Source: Coptis chinensis (Eukaryota > Streptophyta > Magnoliopsida > Ranunculales > Ranunculaceae). From it: DNA of 64,000 bases. Shown piece by piece: positions 1-10,294 of the stretch (position 1 is the first letter of the stretch; every line of letters begins with the position of its first letter). A model generated the notes under the pieces. That model had not been told where the DNA came from. It made no database searches and saw only the letters and a list, made by a program, of their open reading frames with translations. The stretch is taken from the NCBI GenBank assembly GCA_015680905.1, contig CM027378.1, positions 104,181,501-104,245,500 on the forward strand, written 5' to 3'. The position numbers were made by a program, and so were the translations under genes.

Positions 1-134
1 GCCTTATCAACACTTACGTAGAATACAACAAATTATAACATAACACCTGAACAAATAAAGCGAAGGGTGTTTCCTTTCACCCTAGTGACAAAAGCAAAGA
101 AAATTAACAACACAAAAAGCCAAACTCTATCAAC

Positions 135-602
135 GCATGGGAAAAACTAGTTAAATTATTTATGTAACAATTTTACCCACCACAAAAAACTGATGAGATG
201 CTATCACATATTCATTTCTTTCGCCAAAAGCCTCAAAAATTTTTTTTTGAGGTTTGGAATCGTTTCACTGATCTTCTAGTAGAATGTCCCCATCATAATT
301 TTGGTAAAGACACACTAGTTTGTGCCTTCTTCAAAGGCCTATCCCAACACTATAAGGAGATTTTAGATATAATGAACGGAGATACTTTCTTAAGTAAAGG
401 AGCCATAGATGCGTATAACTTCTTAGATAATCAATCCAATAAAAGTAACAACTGGAGAGGTAACAATTACCCCGCTCCATTTCGTCTTATTCAACAGTTA
501 AGACAACCAGTATGTTTGAGGTAAAACAAGATCCTGAACTTAGAACTTTAATTAAATCCCTCACTCGTAAGGTCGATGCCCTCTCTATTAATAAACAATA
601 AG
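135..602 (+). pseudogene. Gag (capsid region) of the gypsy element, broken
   Basis: Retrotransposon Gag, which would form the capsid of the virus-like particle. The frame starts before the visible ATG at 198: codons from 135 read AWEKLV, followed by a TAA at 165-167, and the same frame continues through PPQKT and FRQK to VECPHHNF, a typical plant gypsy Gag core. At 510-524 the frame is lost, and another frame continues with a heptad-like segment (LRTLIKSLTRKVDAL) up to about 602. One in-frame stop and one frameshift make it non-functional. It reads directly toward the linker and protease remnants downstream. Confidence 0.75.
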
Positions 603-618
603 CGAACCTACTCCTGTT

Positions 619-1545
619 ATGAACATAAACTCTCCTCGTTGTAATTTTGTTTTAGTTTTGAGCATTCCAACTTCTATTGTCCTCTTGTCTATGAACAACC
701 ACCACCACAGCCAGACAAAGTCTGAAACTCTAATGCAAAAACAATTAGGTTTTAATAATCAAAATGTTAGGCCCACTACAAACTTCCATCAATTTAACCA
801 ACATCTAGGACAAGGACAATTAGGTTACCATAATAGAAGTTTAGTGCCCATGACCCAGAACTATCAACATCCGATCGACATTAACACTCAACAAGCCTTA
901 GTTCCAATCACTCCTCCTATGACCACTCCATTAGTTAAACCATCTACAGAGGATGTAGTAGTAACTTTATTGCAACATCAAAATCAAATTATGCAGCAAA
1001 ACTCCAACTCGATGAAGGAACAAAATGAACAAAACTCTAGATTTATGAAAGATAAGCATGATCAAATGGTGCAGTATTTGTGCCAAAAGGTTATTGATCT
1101 GTCTCCTAACCACAATAATAACCAACAAGGCGTGTTTCTAGATCAAACAATGCCTAATCCTAAATATACAAACACCGCCTTTGAAGTAAACAATATTTAG
1201 TGTAATGGTAATATAAACCAAGGGGACTTGCAGGTAGTCACTATCCTTCGTTCGGGTAAGGTAGCTGATAACCAAGTGACTATGCCTAAAGATCTCCCAC
1301 AAACTAAGATTAAAACCATACCAAATACTGTCATAGAAACTGAATACCCTATAACTGTAGAAGTTCCCGTCCAACCACAACCAAAAGGAAAAACCTTACA
1401 AGATCCAATAATAGAAATTTATGATCCTACACCTGTAGAGGTTCCAATATGGAAACCTAGTTGGAAAACGGCAAAAGATAAAAACAAGGTTAATACTTAT
1501 GTTGACCCATATGCTAAGTATAGAGAAAAATCACCGTTTCCCTAG
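619..1545 (+). pseudogene. Gag C-terminal/linker region of the gypsy element
   Basis: Two adjacent open stretches (619-1200 and 1228-1545, same frame, separated by stops near 1200) encode a Gln/Asn/His-rich, low-complexity linker followed by ILRSGKVADNQV. The LRSGK signature marks the Gag-to-protease region of Athila-type gypsy elements. There is no recognisable zinc knuckle. The position, between a Gag core and a protease region on the same strand, supports the call. It is part of the degraded polyprotein, not a host gene. Confidence 0.6.
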
Positions 1546-1554
1546 AGACTATTT

Positions 1555-2402
1555 GTGTCTAAAAAAGACGATAATTTTGATGAGATTAGGGAAGTGTTTA
1601 AAAATCTGACTATAAACCTACATTTTCTAGATGTTATAAAAAGTATATCTGGACACACTAAGTTTCTAAAAGAGTTGTGTACCACGAAGAGGAAAACCAA
1701 CATATCCCAAGAAGCTTTCTTAACTGAACAATATTCCTCTTTATTTGAACATAACGGAATTGTTAAGTATAAAGATGGTAGTCGTCATACTGTACAATGC
1801 ACCTTAGGCGATAACTTTATAACAACTACACTATTAGACCTGGGGTGAGTGTTAACTTACTCCATTTTTATTTATATAAACAATTAGGTCTCCATGAACT
1901 TAAACCAACCAAAATGACTTTGTAGTTAGCCGATCGTTCTATTAAGTATCCTAAGGGTGTAGTTAAAAATTTTCTCATTAAAGTTCATGATTTTTACTAT
2001 CCAGCCGACTTCGTTATTCTTGACACAAAAATTGCTCATGATTATACTCCCATCATCTTAAGGTATCCTTTCTTAGCAACCGCCAATGCCCAAATCAATT
2101 GTCGAGATGAATCAATGACTCTTTCTTTTGGAAATCTTTCTATGGAGGTTAACATGTTTAGACTCAAGCATGGACAACTAGGTTTGTCTGTAGAAGAAGA
2201 AGTAAAGTTTATTGAAAGTTTTGTATATCACATTAGTGCTTCCGAAGACCTCATCCCCACTTTAGTAGATGCACCTCTTATGGAAAAAGACAAATATCAC
2301 AATTTTGACTCCCTGAACATAATTGAAATAGAAGAAGAATTTTCCACCCTGCCTTCCAACCCTATGGGAGATAGAGAGTCAATCTCACAATGGACGAGAT
2401 AG
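1555..2402 (+). pseudogene. Retropepsin-like protease region of the gypsy element, frameshifted
   Basis: The segment upstream of the protease (FLKELCTTKRK) leads into LLDLG at 1831-1845, where the aspartic protease active-site region of this family lies (usually DLGAS). One base is missing in the G run at 1842-1845, giving a TGA at 1846-1848. The other frame then carries the rest (SVNLLHFY near 1848) and has a TAG near 1921, and ends in an acidic stretch at 2402. The family enzyme would cleave the Gag-Pol polyprotein; this copy cannot make it. Nothing resembling RT follows. Confidence 0.7.
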
Positions 2403-2968
2403 ATGAATTTCTCAAAGATGCAGATGAATACCACAATTATATGGATGCAAACAACCTAGATGAGGAATTCAACGAGTTTCTAAGAGCATGTGATGATTCA
2501 CCCTCTCAAGAACTACCTAAAACACCACCTGACCATCATCCACCTGAGCTAATCCCTCATAAATGCCAATCATTTACCACCACCAATATTCTCCGCCTTC
2601 CACCTTTTCAAAGGAACCTTGAATTTGTACTAAATCTTTTTGTTTCCCCTGTGCTTCATGACTTTCTAAACCCATCTAGTGAAGAAGTAATACCTAAGGA
2701 CAAGCCGCCTGACACTTTCTCATTTTTTCCATCTCTTCCTTCTAAAATGTATCCATATCCTAAGTATTTTTCCACAACCATTCTTTTCCTCACAATCATT
2801 TACTTGGAGACATTTTCATTGGAGAAAAAGAATAAATTGCATGCTAGATTAGGTTCTAGGTCTATTAGACTTCACTCTCATTCCACTAAGCCACGTCGTA
2901 GGAAGTCTTGGTGCCTAATTTTGTTTGGGGGTGCATTCCATGTTAATTATTTATGGAAATATCCATAA
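2390..2968 (+). pseudogene. Unidentified acidic/proline-rich ORF in the gypsy element
   Basis: An open frame of 192 codons begins inside the end of the protease-region frame. Its N-terminal third is Asp/Glu-rich (DEIDEFLKDADEYHNYMD), the middle is Pro-rich (KTPPDHHPPELIPHK), and the C-terminal part holds a short hydrophobic patch near residue 130 and a basic tail. I do not recognise a domain. The position is where RT would begin in an autonomous element. It could be an extension of the polyprotein that survived deletion of pol, or a remnant of a lineage-specific ORF. Confidence 0.35.
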
Positions 2969-5476
2969 CTCTTTCGATTGTTGATATATGATAAACTGCA
3001 TAGTAATATATATTAGATAAAATCTCGAGTATCTGACTATAAAAGACTCATTGTATTATCTGGTGTACTCTATTTCATTTCATTTTTATGGGAATGCACC
3101 TTTCATGTAACTCACACATTCATCTCTTGCACTTTTCTCGTTGTTTGAGTAGTGTTTCTTTTTTATTTTTATTTCTTTCTCGTAATTTTGTTTTTTCAAA
3201 AATCAAACATATACAAATTAAAAAAATTAAAAACATAAACATATATTAGTGAGTCTAGAGAATTTGACTTTAAAAGACCAAAGTTTTTGTAAAATACCAT
3301 CTTAATGGAGTATATATAGGCCACAAAAAATTTCAAACTTAAAAGAGTTTTCAAATTTTGTTTGGGGGTACGGTGGCGTATTTTGGTCTTTTATTTCAAT
3401 ACTTTTTGCCACCTTTTTGCCTGTCATATTTACTCCAATAGATTCTAGGTTAGTTAGTTAAGTAATTTAATTGTGTTATTAAATTATTTCATAAACCCCA
3501 TTCTCCCAAATTGTTTGGGGGTGGTATATTTAATTTTAGTATATTGTATGTTCACGTATTAAAATTTGATGTACAAATATTGAAATTTGATTTAATTGGA
3601 ATGCATAATGTAATTAGGTACTTTAATTTCGTGAAATTCCACTATTTCATTGAATTTCGGAAGCTAATCATATAGGATCCATGCTTGATTTGTGAACGTG
3701 TGGTATTATTTTATTTCTGTTAGAGTTCGCACGCTTATGTCCCAAACGCTATTTATTATTTCTTGTTATCTCCATAACGTGATGAACTTATATAGGAGTT
3801 GTTATGTTTTTATTTATTTATATTAGTATATAGATTAACCTTCTTTTTCAGGTGCTCCCATTTACAAACAAGTTTTTATGGTATTCTCTATTATTTATTT
3901 TCATTCCATACTTTGGGAACAAATCATGATTCTGTTTGAGGGGTGATATAGAAACACGTTGTAAATTGTTAAACACATATTATAAGGTTGTATATTACGT
4001 ATTAATTATCGTATAAAAAGTATAAAAGTATAAAAATATAAAAATCATAAAAATAGTTTATATTATGCACTTAGTGATAATTGTATTGTTCCTTTCTCCA
4101 TAATGATATTAGTCTATAAATCCCACATAGTACTTAAATTAGGATTTAATTTGTAAAACTTATATTAATATGTAGGTAATAGTCATTGCATCTTTTCATG
4201 AATAACTTGTATGATCATCTATGATTGTACTTGGCAGTATTTTTTTGAGACCTATGTTAGAGTACTTAATACATATCATATGAGCATCTAGCCTAAAAGC
4301 CTCATAAGAGTGGAATATATGAGTGATGACACAAGACATAAGTCAAATCCGAGTAGAGAAATCACACATTCACTTGCTTGATCACCATATCATATCCTAA
4401 GCAAGAATTTAGGCCTTATTTGGATCAATATAACTAAAAATTCATACATATAAGTAATTATCCACTAGTCGCCCCATTAAGCCTTTTCATTTAGCCTTTT
4501 CACAACCACAAATCCTTTACCCATATTTAAAATCAATAAAAATAAAAATAAATAAGCCTACCCATCTTGAATGAGCATGAGAAATAAGATGGATGAGTAA
4601 GGAAAATAAATAGAAATACCTGTGAAAAACCAAAATTAGTTAGTTGCTTCAGAAAAGAAAAAGAAAAAAGATGTTTCCATCCAAAAAAAAGAAAATAAAA
4701 ATAAAAAAAAACTCCAAAAAAATAGAATAAAATGAGTAAAAAGCCAAAATAAGGGCTAAATATGGAAAAATAAAGTATAGAATCAAAGTAAGAATAAAGT
4801 TTTCTCTAGTTACATATATAAGCCTTAACCCTATTATTTCAGACTTGTTTATTTGAATATCCATTCCGTTTCTTCTTAAACCATCACCTCAGCTCCGTAT
4901 CACTTAATAAAGACCTTTAGCTCAATTAGAAATAGGTTGGTGTGATAGTAAGTGGTAGATGTGTTTGATCGACCTTGGTTTCCTTGGATTGTCATTGAGA
5001 TTGTGAGGAAAAATCAGAGTGTTATGTTATGTGTCTTGACATATTCCTTGTGAAAACCTACTTAAGGCATGTTACCTAAAAATTTCAGAGACAGATTTGC
5101 CATTGCATTTCATAGCATAGTTCATTGTATAGTTGTTTATCTTAAGATGATTTGATTATTATGCATGTATTAATTTAGGAGTTAGATTGATGATCCTTGT
5201 TTAACTGCTAGTGAGATGTATATATTATGAGATAAAATTAGGGGACAATTATTTTTATTTTTTAGTCGTTATAATATAAATGAAATTTGTGAGTATCTTT
5301 TATGGAAAACTCTCATGAGGCAATAACTCATCCACTAGGGAATTCTTAATGGTTTAAAGACTTATTGCATATGGTCAATACAATCGCACTCTACGAAACA
5401 AGATTAGTTAGGACCATATTTTTGGCCACTTGTCTGTTTTTAATTCTCATATTTGCTTGAGGACAAACAAAATGCT
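2969..5476 (+). other. Non-coding 3' region of the gypsy element with repeated PPT-like tracts
   Basis: No supportable gene in about 2.5 kb. The stretch is AT-rich and carries repeated polypurine-tract-like motifs (TTGTTTGGGGGTG or close variants at 2921-2933, 3358-3370, 3511-3523 and 3932-3944) before the terminal one at 5477. Long untranslated stretches between the last ORF and the 3' LTR are common in Athila/Tat/Ogre-type elements. Confidence 0.5.
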
Positions 5477-5490
5477 GTTTGGGGGTGGTG
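5477..5490 (+). other. Polypurine tract of the gypsy element
   Basis: GTTTGGGGGTGGTG lies immediately before the LTR start TGATAAACACC. This is the standard plus-strand priming site arrangement for plant gypsy elements and fixes the left border of the LTR. Confidence 0.75.
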
Positions 5491-6696
5491 TGATAAACAC
5501 CTAAAAGTGTAGTTTAAACCCCTTAATAATATTACATTTAGGCCAATTATGTTTATAATAAATAGGAGTTAGTAATGTTTACATGTTTTTGTGTATTTCA
5601 AGTCATGAAGCTATTTATGTGCTTAAATATGTCATTTTGTGTGGAAAATGAGTCAAGATGATTGCTAGAAAAGTTCTATGTTTAAAGCCCAAAAATCAAG
5701 AAGAAAAAGTCTTTTCAAGCCCAGTCAAAGTCAATTCGGGTAGAAAAAAAATAGAAAAGTTAATAGAACTTCAAATGGGCGTATCTTTGGACTCGAGCCT
5801 CAGAATTGGGCCTACTTTACGACAAAACGATCGGCTAAGAATAAGATTTCCAATGGATCCAACCTTGCCCCAATCAGAGTTGTAAAAGTGGAAAAAAAGG
5901 TACTAAAGTAATTTCCAGCAGTTGTGGCCTCTTTACACTTACCTAATGGACTTTGAGCTCACATTAAAAGCCCAAAATCTCCTTTTTGGGCTATGCACAA
6001 AAATGTAACCCTAACATTCTCATATATAAAGAGGGTTAAAACTAAACTTATTCTCTCCTTTCACCCTTTAGTCTCTAATTAATTTAGTTTAGTTTTAGTT
6101 TAGTTTAGGGTTAGAATTAGTTTAGTTTGTAGCCACCATTAAAATCTTTCAATAAAAGTCTTTAGTTTTTCAATTCAATTATTCTTTTTACTTTAATGTC
6201 ATTATTTTACTGTTTTAATATAGATAATATAATGAAACAATGCTAAACCTCCATTAGAGGGGGTTTATAAAGCCATGTGAGGATGATCAGTTATTAATTG
6301 TTATTGTTTTTGCATTAAAGTTTCAAGTTTTTCGTTGTGAGTATCTAGAGATAGAACTCATAACGGAGGACTAGAGTTTAGAGCTACCATCAAAGATATT
6401 TGTGGTGGAGTTAAACTCTCATGCTAGTGGAACTTTGATCCGAGACAATTTGGTGTTCATTAGGGATCAAACAAGCGATTCGATGACTAACTAATAGCCA
6501 ATCGAATCGTATGATGAATTACCCCTCTCTACATGCTCCTCTCATCATTTAAATCACTGTTTTAATATCTTAAATTTACTGTTTTTATAGCTTGAGAATT
6601 ACTCTCTCATTAGTGGATTAGTTTAATTAGTCTAAATTTGTTTTAAGTATGTACAAGCAAGAGTGATTCGAACACGACTACTCTCCTCTTCAACAC
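5491..6696 (+). repeat. 3' LTR of the gypsy element
   Basis: Begins TGATAAACACC directly after the polypurine tract. It contains a TATA box (TATATAAA, 6023-6030) and, about 120 bp downstream, a polyadenylation signal AATAAA (6151-6156), the expected U3-R order. The likely right end is TTCAACA at about 6696. No second LTR is in the window to confirm this border. Confidence 0.6.
6023..6030 (+). promoter_or_regulatory. LTR TATA box
   Basis: TATATAAA about 530 bp into the LTR, followed by AATAAA at 6151. This spacing fits the U3/R promoter and terminator layout of a plant LTR. Confidence 0.55.
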
Positions 6697-6779
6697 ATGT
6701 TTTTTAGAGTATTATAGATTGATTAGAATGATTTTAACATGTTAGAATTACTGTTTTCATATCTAATTTAATTATCTTG

Positions 6780-7014
6780 TCAAGTCGGACGAGTTTTTTT
6801 TTTTTTTTGGACGGGTTGTTTCATTTCGTCCGACTTTTTTTTTCCCGATATTTTTTCATTTTTTACATTCAGATGGAATGAAACCGTCCGACGTTTTAAA
6901 GTCATCTCTGTATTGGGCAACTCCTCGTAACTTTTCACTAGAAAAGTAATAAAAAAGGGAAATTGTCCTACATGGAAGTGAAAACTTGCTACTTTCATTG
7001 CATTGGGAATGCTC
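6780..7014. mobile_element. Harbinger-like MITE, left end missing
   Basis: Poly-T tracts alternate with CGTCCGAC / GGAATGAAAC-type segments, ending in GCATTGGGAATGCTC followed by TAA. The right half is alignable by eye with 56380-56523 (shared ...CATATGTGGAAGT / CTACATGGAAGT... and GGAATGCTCTAAC), and the family resembles the complete element at 29725-30210. No left inverted repeat is visible, so this copy is truncated, perhaps by the gypsy LTR next to it. Confidence 0.5.
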
Positions 7015-7409
7015 TAACAAAAATTTGAATGTTATAGTTTTGTACCATCACCAAAACCCCAATGATGGTACAAACATAGTACACTTCAAGTCAATCACAA
7101 AGGAATTCTACTTGCTCGCTTGTGCAACCCAAGATATAGATAAGTTCACAACGGAGTAATATAGATAAGTTGGAAATAGGGAACAGTTTTATGAGAGTTT
7201 GCCTAGACTAGGAGTGAGAGTTAAAATCAATTTTTTCCTTATTTGGAACAGAGCTAAAAAAAAGTAAAAGCCAACAAAAATGGCACAGTACAGCAGGACT
7301 AGACAAACTCTCTACGGTTCCAAATTCCCATGTTGTTTTTTAACTTTCTCCACCGGCTACACTTCACAGTAACTACCGGACAGCCCGGTCTGTCTTTACC
7401 CGACCATTA

Positions 7410-7676
7410 GACTCATATAAGCACTGAAACTTACGTCATCAAATTCCACACGTGCCTCACACGTGCATACACACACAAAATAACACACACGCCAAAATAA
7501 AAGTTAATTAACACAGAAATAAAAAACGGTGCGGGGGAAGAAAACGTTGTTATCGTTGTTGTTTGTTCTTCTGTTTGTACCAACTTCAAACGAGGGTTTT
7601 GTGAGGAGAGAGAAATTTATTTGTTCGAAAAAATTTCCCCTCCTCTCTCTCTCCAATTAGGGTTTTGAGAGACAAG
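7410..7676 (+). promoter_or_regulatory. Probable core promoter and first 5' UTR exon of the TFIIS-N gene
   Basis: TATAA at 7416-7420 is followed by a pyrimidine-rich leader with a CTCTCTCTCTCC tract and AATTAGGGTTTTGAGAG, typical of plant 5' UTRs. A GT donor (AAG|GTAAAATTT) sits at about 7676. A second non-coding exon may lie at about 8065-8154 (acceptor TGTTTCAG, donor CTG|GTACGT). The final intron ends at the acceptor TTTCTGCAG at 10154. Intron borders are read by eye only. Confidence 0.4.
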
Positions 7677-10154
7677 GTAAAATTTCTATTGAATTTGTTT
7701 TAATGGACCATCTTTTAGATTGAATTATACACGTGTTTATTCTCTTTAGTTCAATTTAACTCAATTCAGTTAATTGGGATTGTAAATTATATATATATTT
7801 TTTTGTATAAACACTTTATTAATGAAAACTTGAAATTCTGAGCTAGGGTTTTTCTTCATAAAGTGGTATTTTCATTAAATTGGAGTTTTTGTTTTGAAAT
7901 TACATTTCTTTGTTTGTTTTTTGAGGTTTTTATGTGAGAAAGAATTGATTTTGATTGATATTATGTGTGCTTAATGTTCAATTATGTTTTCACTTAGGTT
8001 TTGATTATTGTTTATTGCAATTTACTTACACTTGTTTTGTGTTGGACTTGTTTTGATGTTTCAGAATTGTATATTTTGCGTTTTGGGTTGACCGATTCGA
8101 ATCTCTTATAATTTGCTGTTATCTTTGGGAACAAGAGGGCGTTGGAGTTTCCTGGTACGTTAATTGCCGGGAAATAGCTTACTTTGATATTTTATCATTC
8201 ATGTTCTTTAATTTTGTATTTAGTGTTATACTGTTATGTTTCGTAGTTGAGATCTTGCATGATTTGGGCCCACTATATCATTTCTGAAATCAGTGAAACT
8301 GTAAATGGAAATTATTGCAAGCTAATTAGATAAACTTTGATTCGGTTTCTTTTGTAAGTGGAAATTTGAACCATGTAAGACTTTTAATTATTTTCTTGGA
8401 CTTGCTTGATAGTTATGATACTATATCTTTAGTTATCGAGATAGAACAAAAGTTATAGTTAGCGTTTGGAATATCTGATGGAAAAGAGGAGAGAGAAAAT
8501 TAGGTACACTTTTGTTCAGCTTGGTCACTCTAGCAAACAAGTTGATAATTAATTGTCATCGCGTGATTGTAATAAATACTGAAAGAAAGAAATAGAACGA
8601 TCTTAGCAGATTGTGGATCTTTGAATTATATGCTACATAGTTTTCTGATCTGTATGATAAGCTTCCAGGGAGGAACAAGGTCCATGTATGTTGGTTGTGG
8701 TTAGCTTGACTATGATTTGCAAAAGGGCACTGTTTATGTTTTTTTTGCCTTAGTTTTTGCATGTAGGAAGGACCAAGGAGCCCTAGAAATGGATAGGTTA
8801 TCAATATAGTTAGCAGTGAATCTTAGGCATAAAAAATGAAGCCCAATATTAGTTTTTGTCAGGAGCACCTTAGTACCGTTTTTAGGTCATTAAAGTCGAA
8901 GTTGGATTCTGAAAAGGGGTCTCTTGAAGTAGTGAGAATATCCTACCTCACCTAGCGTGGTATAAGATACATAATTAAATTTAGAGATGCATTTTCTGAA
9001 GTAAGTGTGCAGCTTTTCTTATCAGTCTATCACTCGGCTACTCTAGAATTAAGTAGCGGTGAAAATTTTCAAAAAAAAAAATGGTTCACTGGGTAAACTG
9101 TTCTTCTACTCGTTGGCAAGTTGATTTACATAGTAGTTCTGACGTGAATGCAAAGATGAGTGGCTCAGTTTCATACTTATATTTTCACCTAAAGATTCTA
9201 TTGAAACTGGTTGACCTTTTCTTTCAAGTTTCAATAAAATGATGCAGCTTTGATGATATCTGTACTTTTTTAACTGCTTTGATAGATCACTCCGGAAATA
9301 CAAACTTTTTCTGTTTAGAATGTATTGCTTTTTAATTTTTCAAAGCTGTTACTTATTTGCCATAAATAAATCTGTTGTGCTCCAGTTTTTAGTCCTGCTT
9401 TTGGTGTTTGCAATCAAGAAGTAGCACCTTTTTTCAAAGTTTGCATAAATAAGTTGAACACCAAAAGCATGTGAATATGGCAATGTTTTACTTTCCAATT
9501 GATGTTTTATAAGGTGAAAGGACACACACACACACATAAAATTTCATGTTTACTAACAAGCATCTGGTAATGAATGCGCTTGTTTCTACAGCTTTGCATA
9601 GAATATACAGTGCATTACATGTATATTTCACAGATTGATAAAAGTATAATAAATGTATACTTTTTCAAGTCCAATTGAGCTTCATATAAATCTCAATTGC
9701 TAATAATGGCACGGTAGGCTTGGTTCTGGTGTGTTTCCATAGGAGACTCCATGCACAATCTAGTTATTGGATGCTGGTTATACATCTTAAATTGGTAGGC
9801 AGCTTAATATTGTTGTCATCTTCATCATCAGTTTTCATCTTATATACTGGGTTGTCTTTAATGTCAGTCATATTTCTGATTTTTTCTGAGTTGATATATA
9901 TTATTGAGTAAACGTCTGTTCTCTTACTATTGAGTGATTTCATACATATTAAATCCTTTGGCTCTGTAATGGAGTGAAACAAACTGTGAGGGATGAGATC
10001 ATGAGATCCAATCTTGTCTAGCTCATTTCTTTTATTCCTTAAAGCTCAGCAACAAATCTATACTTGCTAACTTGTATGTTGGATTCTGCTGCCTAACAGC
10101 ATACCAAGAAAAATATTATGTTTTATCAGCTAATATGTAATTCTTTTTCTGCAG

Positions 10155-10294
10155 AGCACCATCTAGGTTTAGTTGTCCATCTCAACAAGAAGTATTTTCC
10201 TTTGTTATTACTACAGAAGTAGCGAATGAAGCATTAGCATGTTAGATGGGCTATTTCAGAGACTGGTAGTACCGAAGTGGTGTCTGAATACAGT
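10155..10294 (+). promoter_or_regulatory. Last 5' UTR exon with three uORFs
   Basis: After the acceptor at 10154 the leader contains three upstream ATGs. They open frames at 10226-10237 (3 aa), 10239-10298 (19 aa, MLDGLFQRLVVPKWCLNTV) and 10246-10269 (7 aa). The 19-aa frame terminates with TGA overlapping the main start codon as ATGA at 10295-10298. Such an arrangement would be expected to reduce or gate translation of the main ORF. Confidence 0.5.

Larger units (their letters stand above)
1..6696 (+). mobile_element. Ty3/gypsy LTR retrotransposon, 3' part, no RT visible
   Basis: The window opens inside a degraded Ty3/gypsy element. In order it holds a Gag core (about 135-602), a Gag tail or linker (619-1545), a protease region (1555-2402), a further acidic ORF (2390-2968), about 2.5 kb of non-coding DNA, a polypurine tract and a 3' LTR. 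I see no reverse transcriptase, RNase H or integrase. It is therefore a deletion derivative or a non-autonomous gag-protease element of the Athila/Tat/Ogre type; that lineage is inferred from Gag and the PPT/LTR junction. The 5' LTR lies outside the window, so no target duplication can be checked, and the right border is uncertain by tens of bases. Confidence 0.75.
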
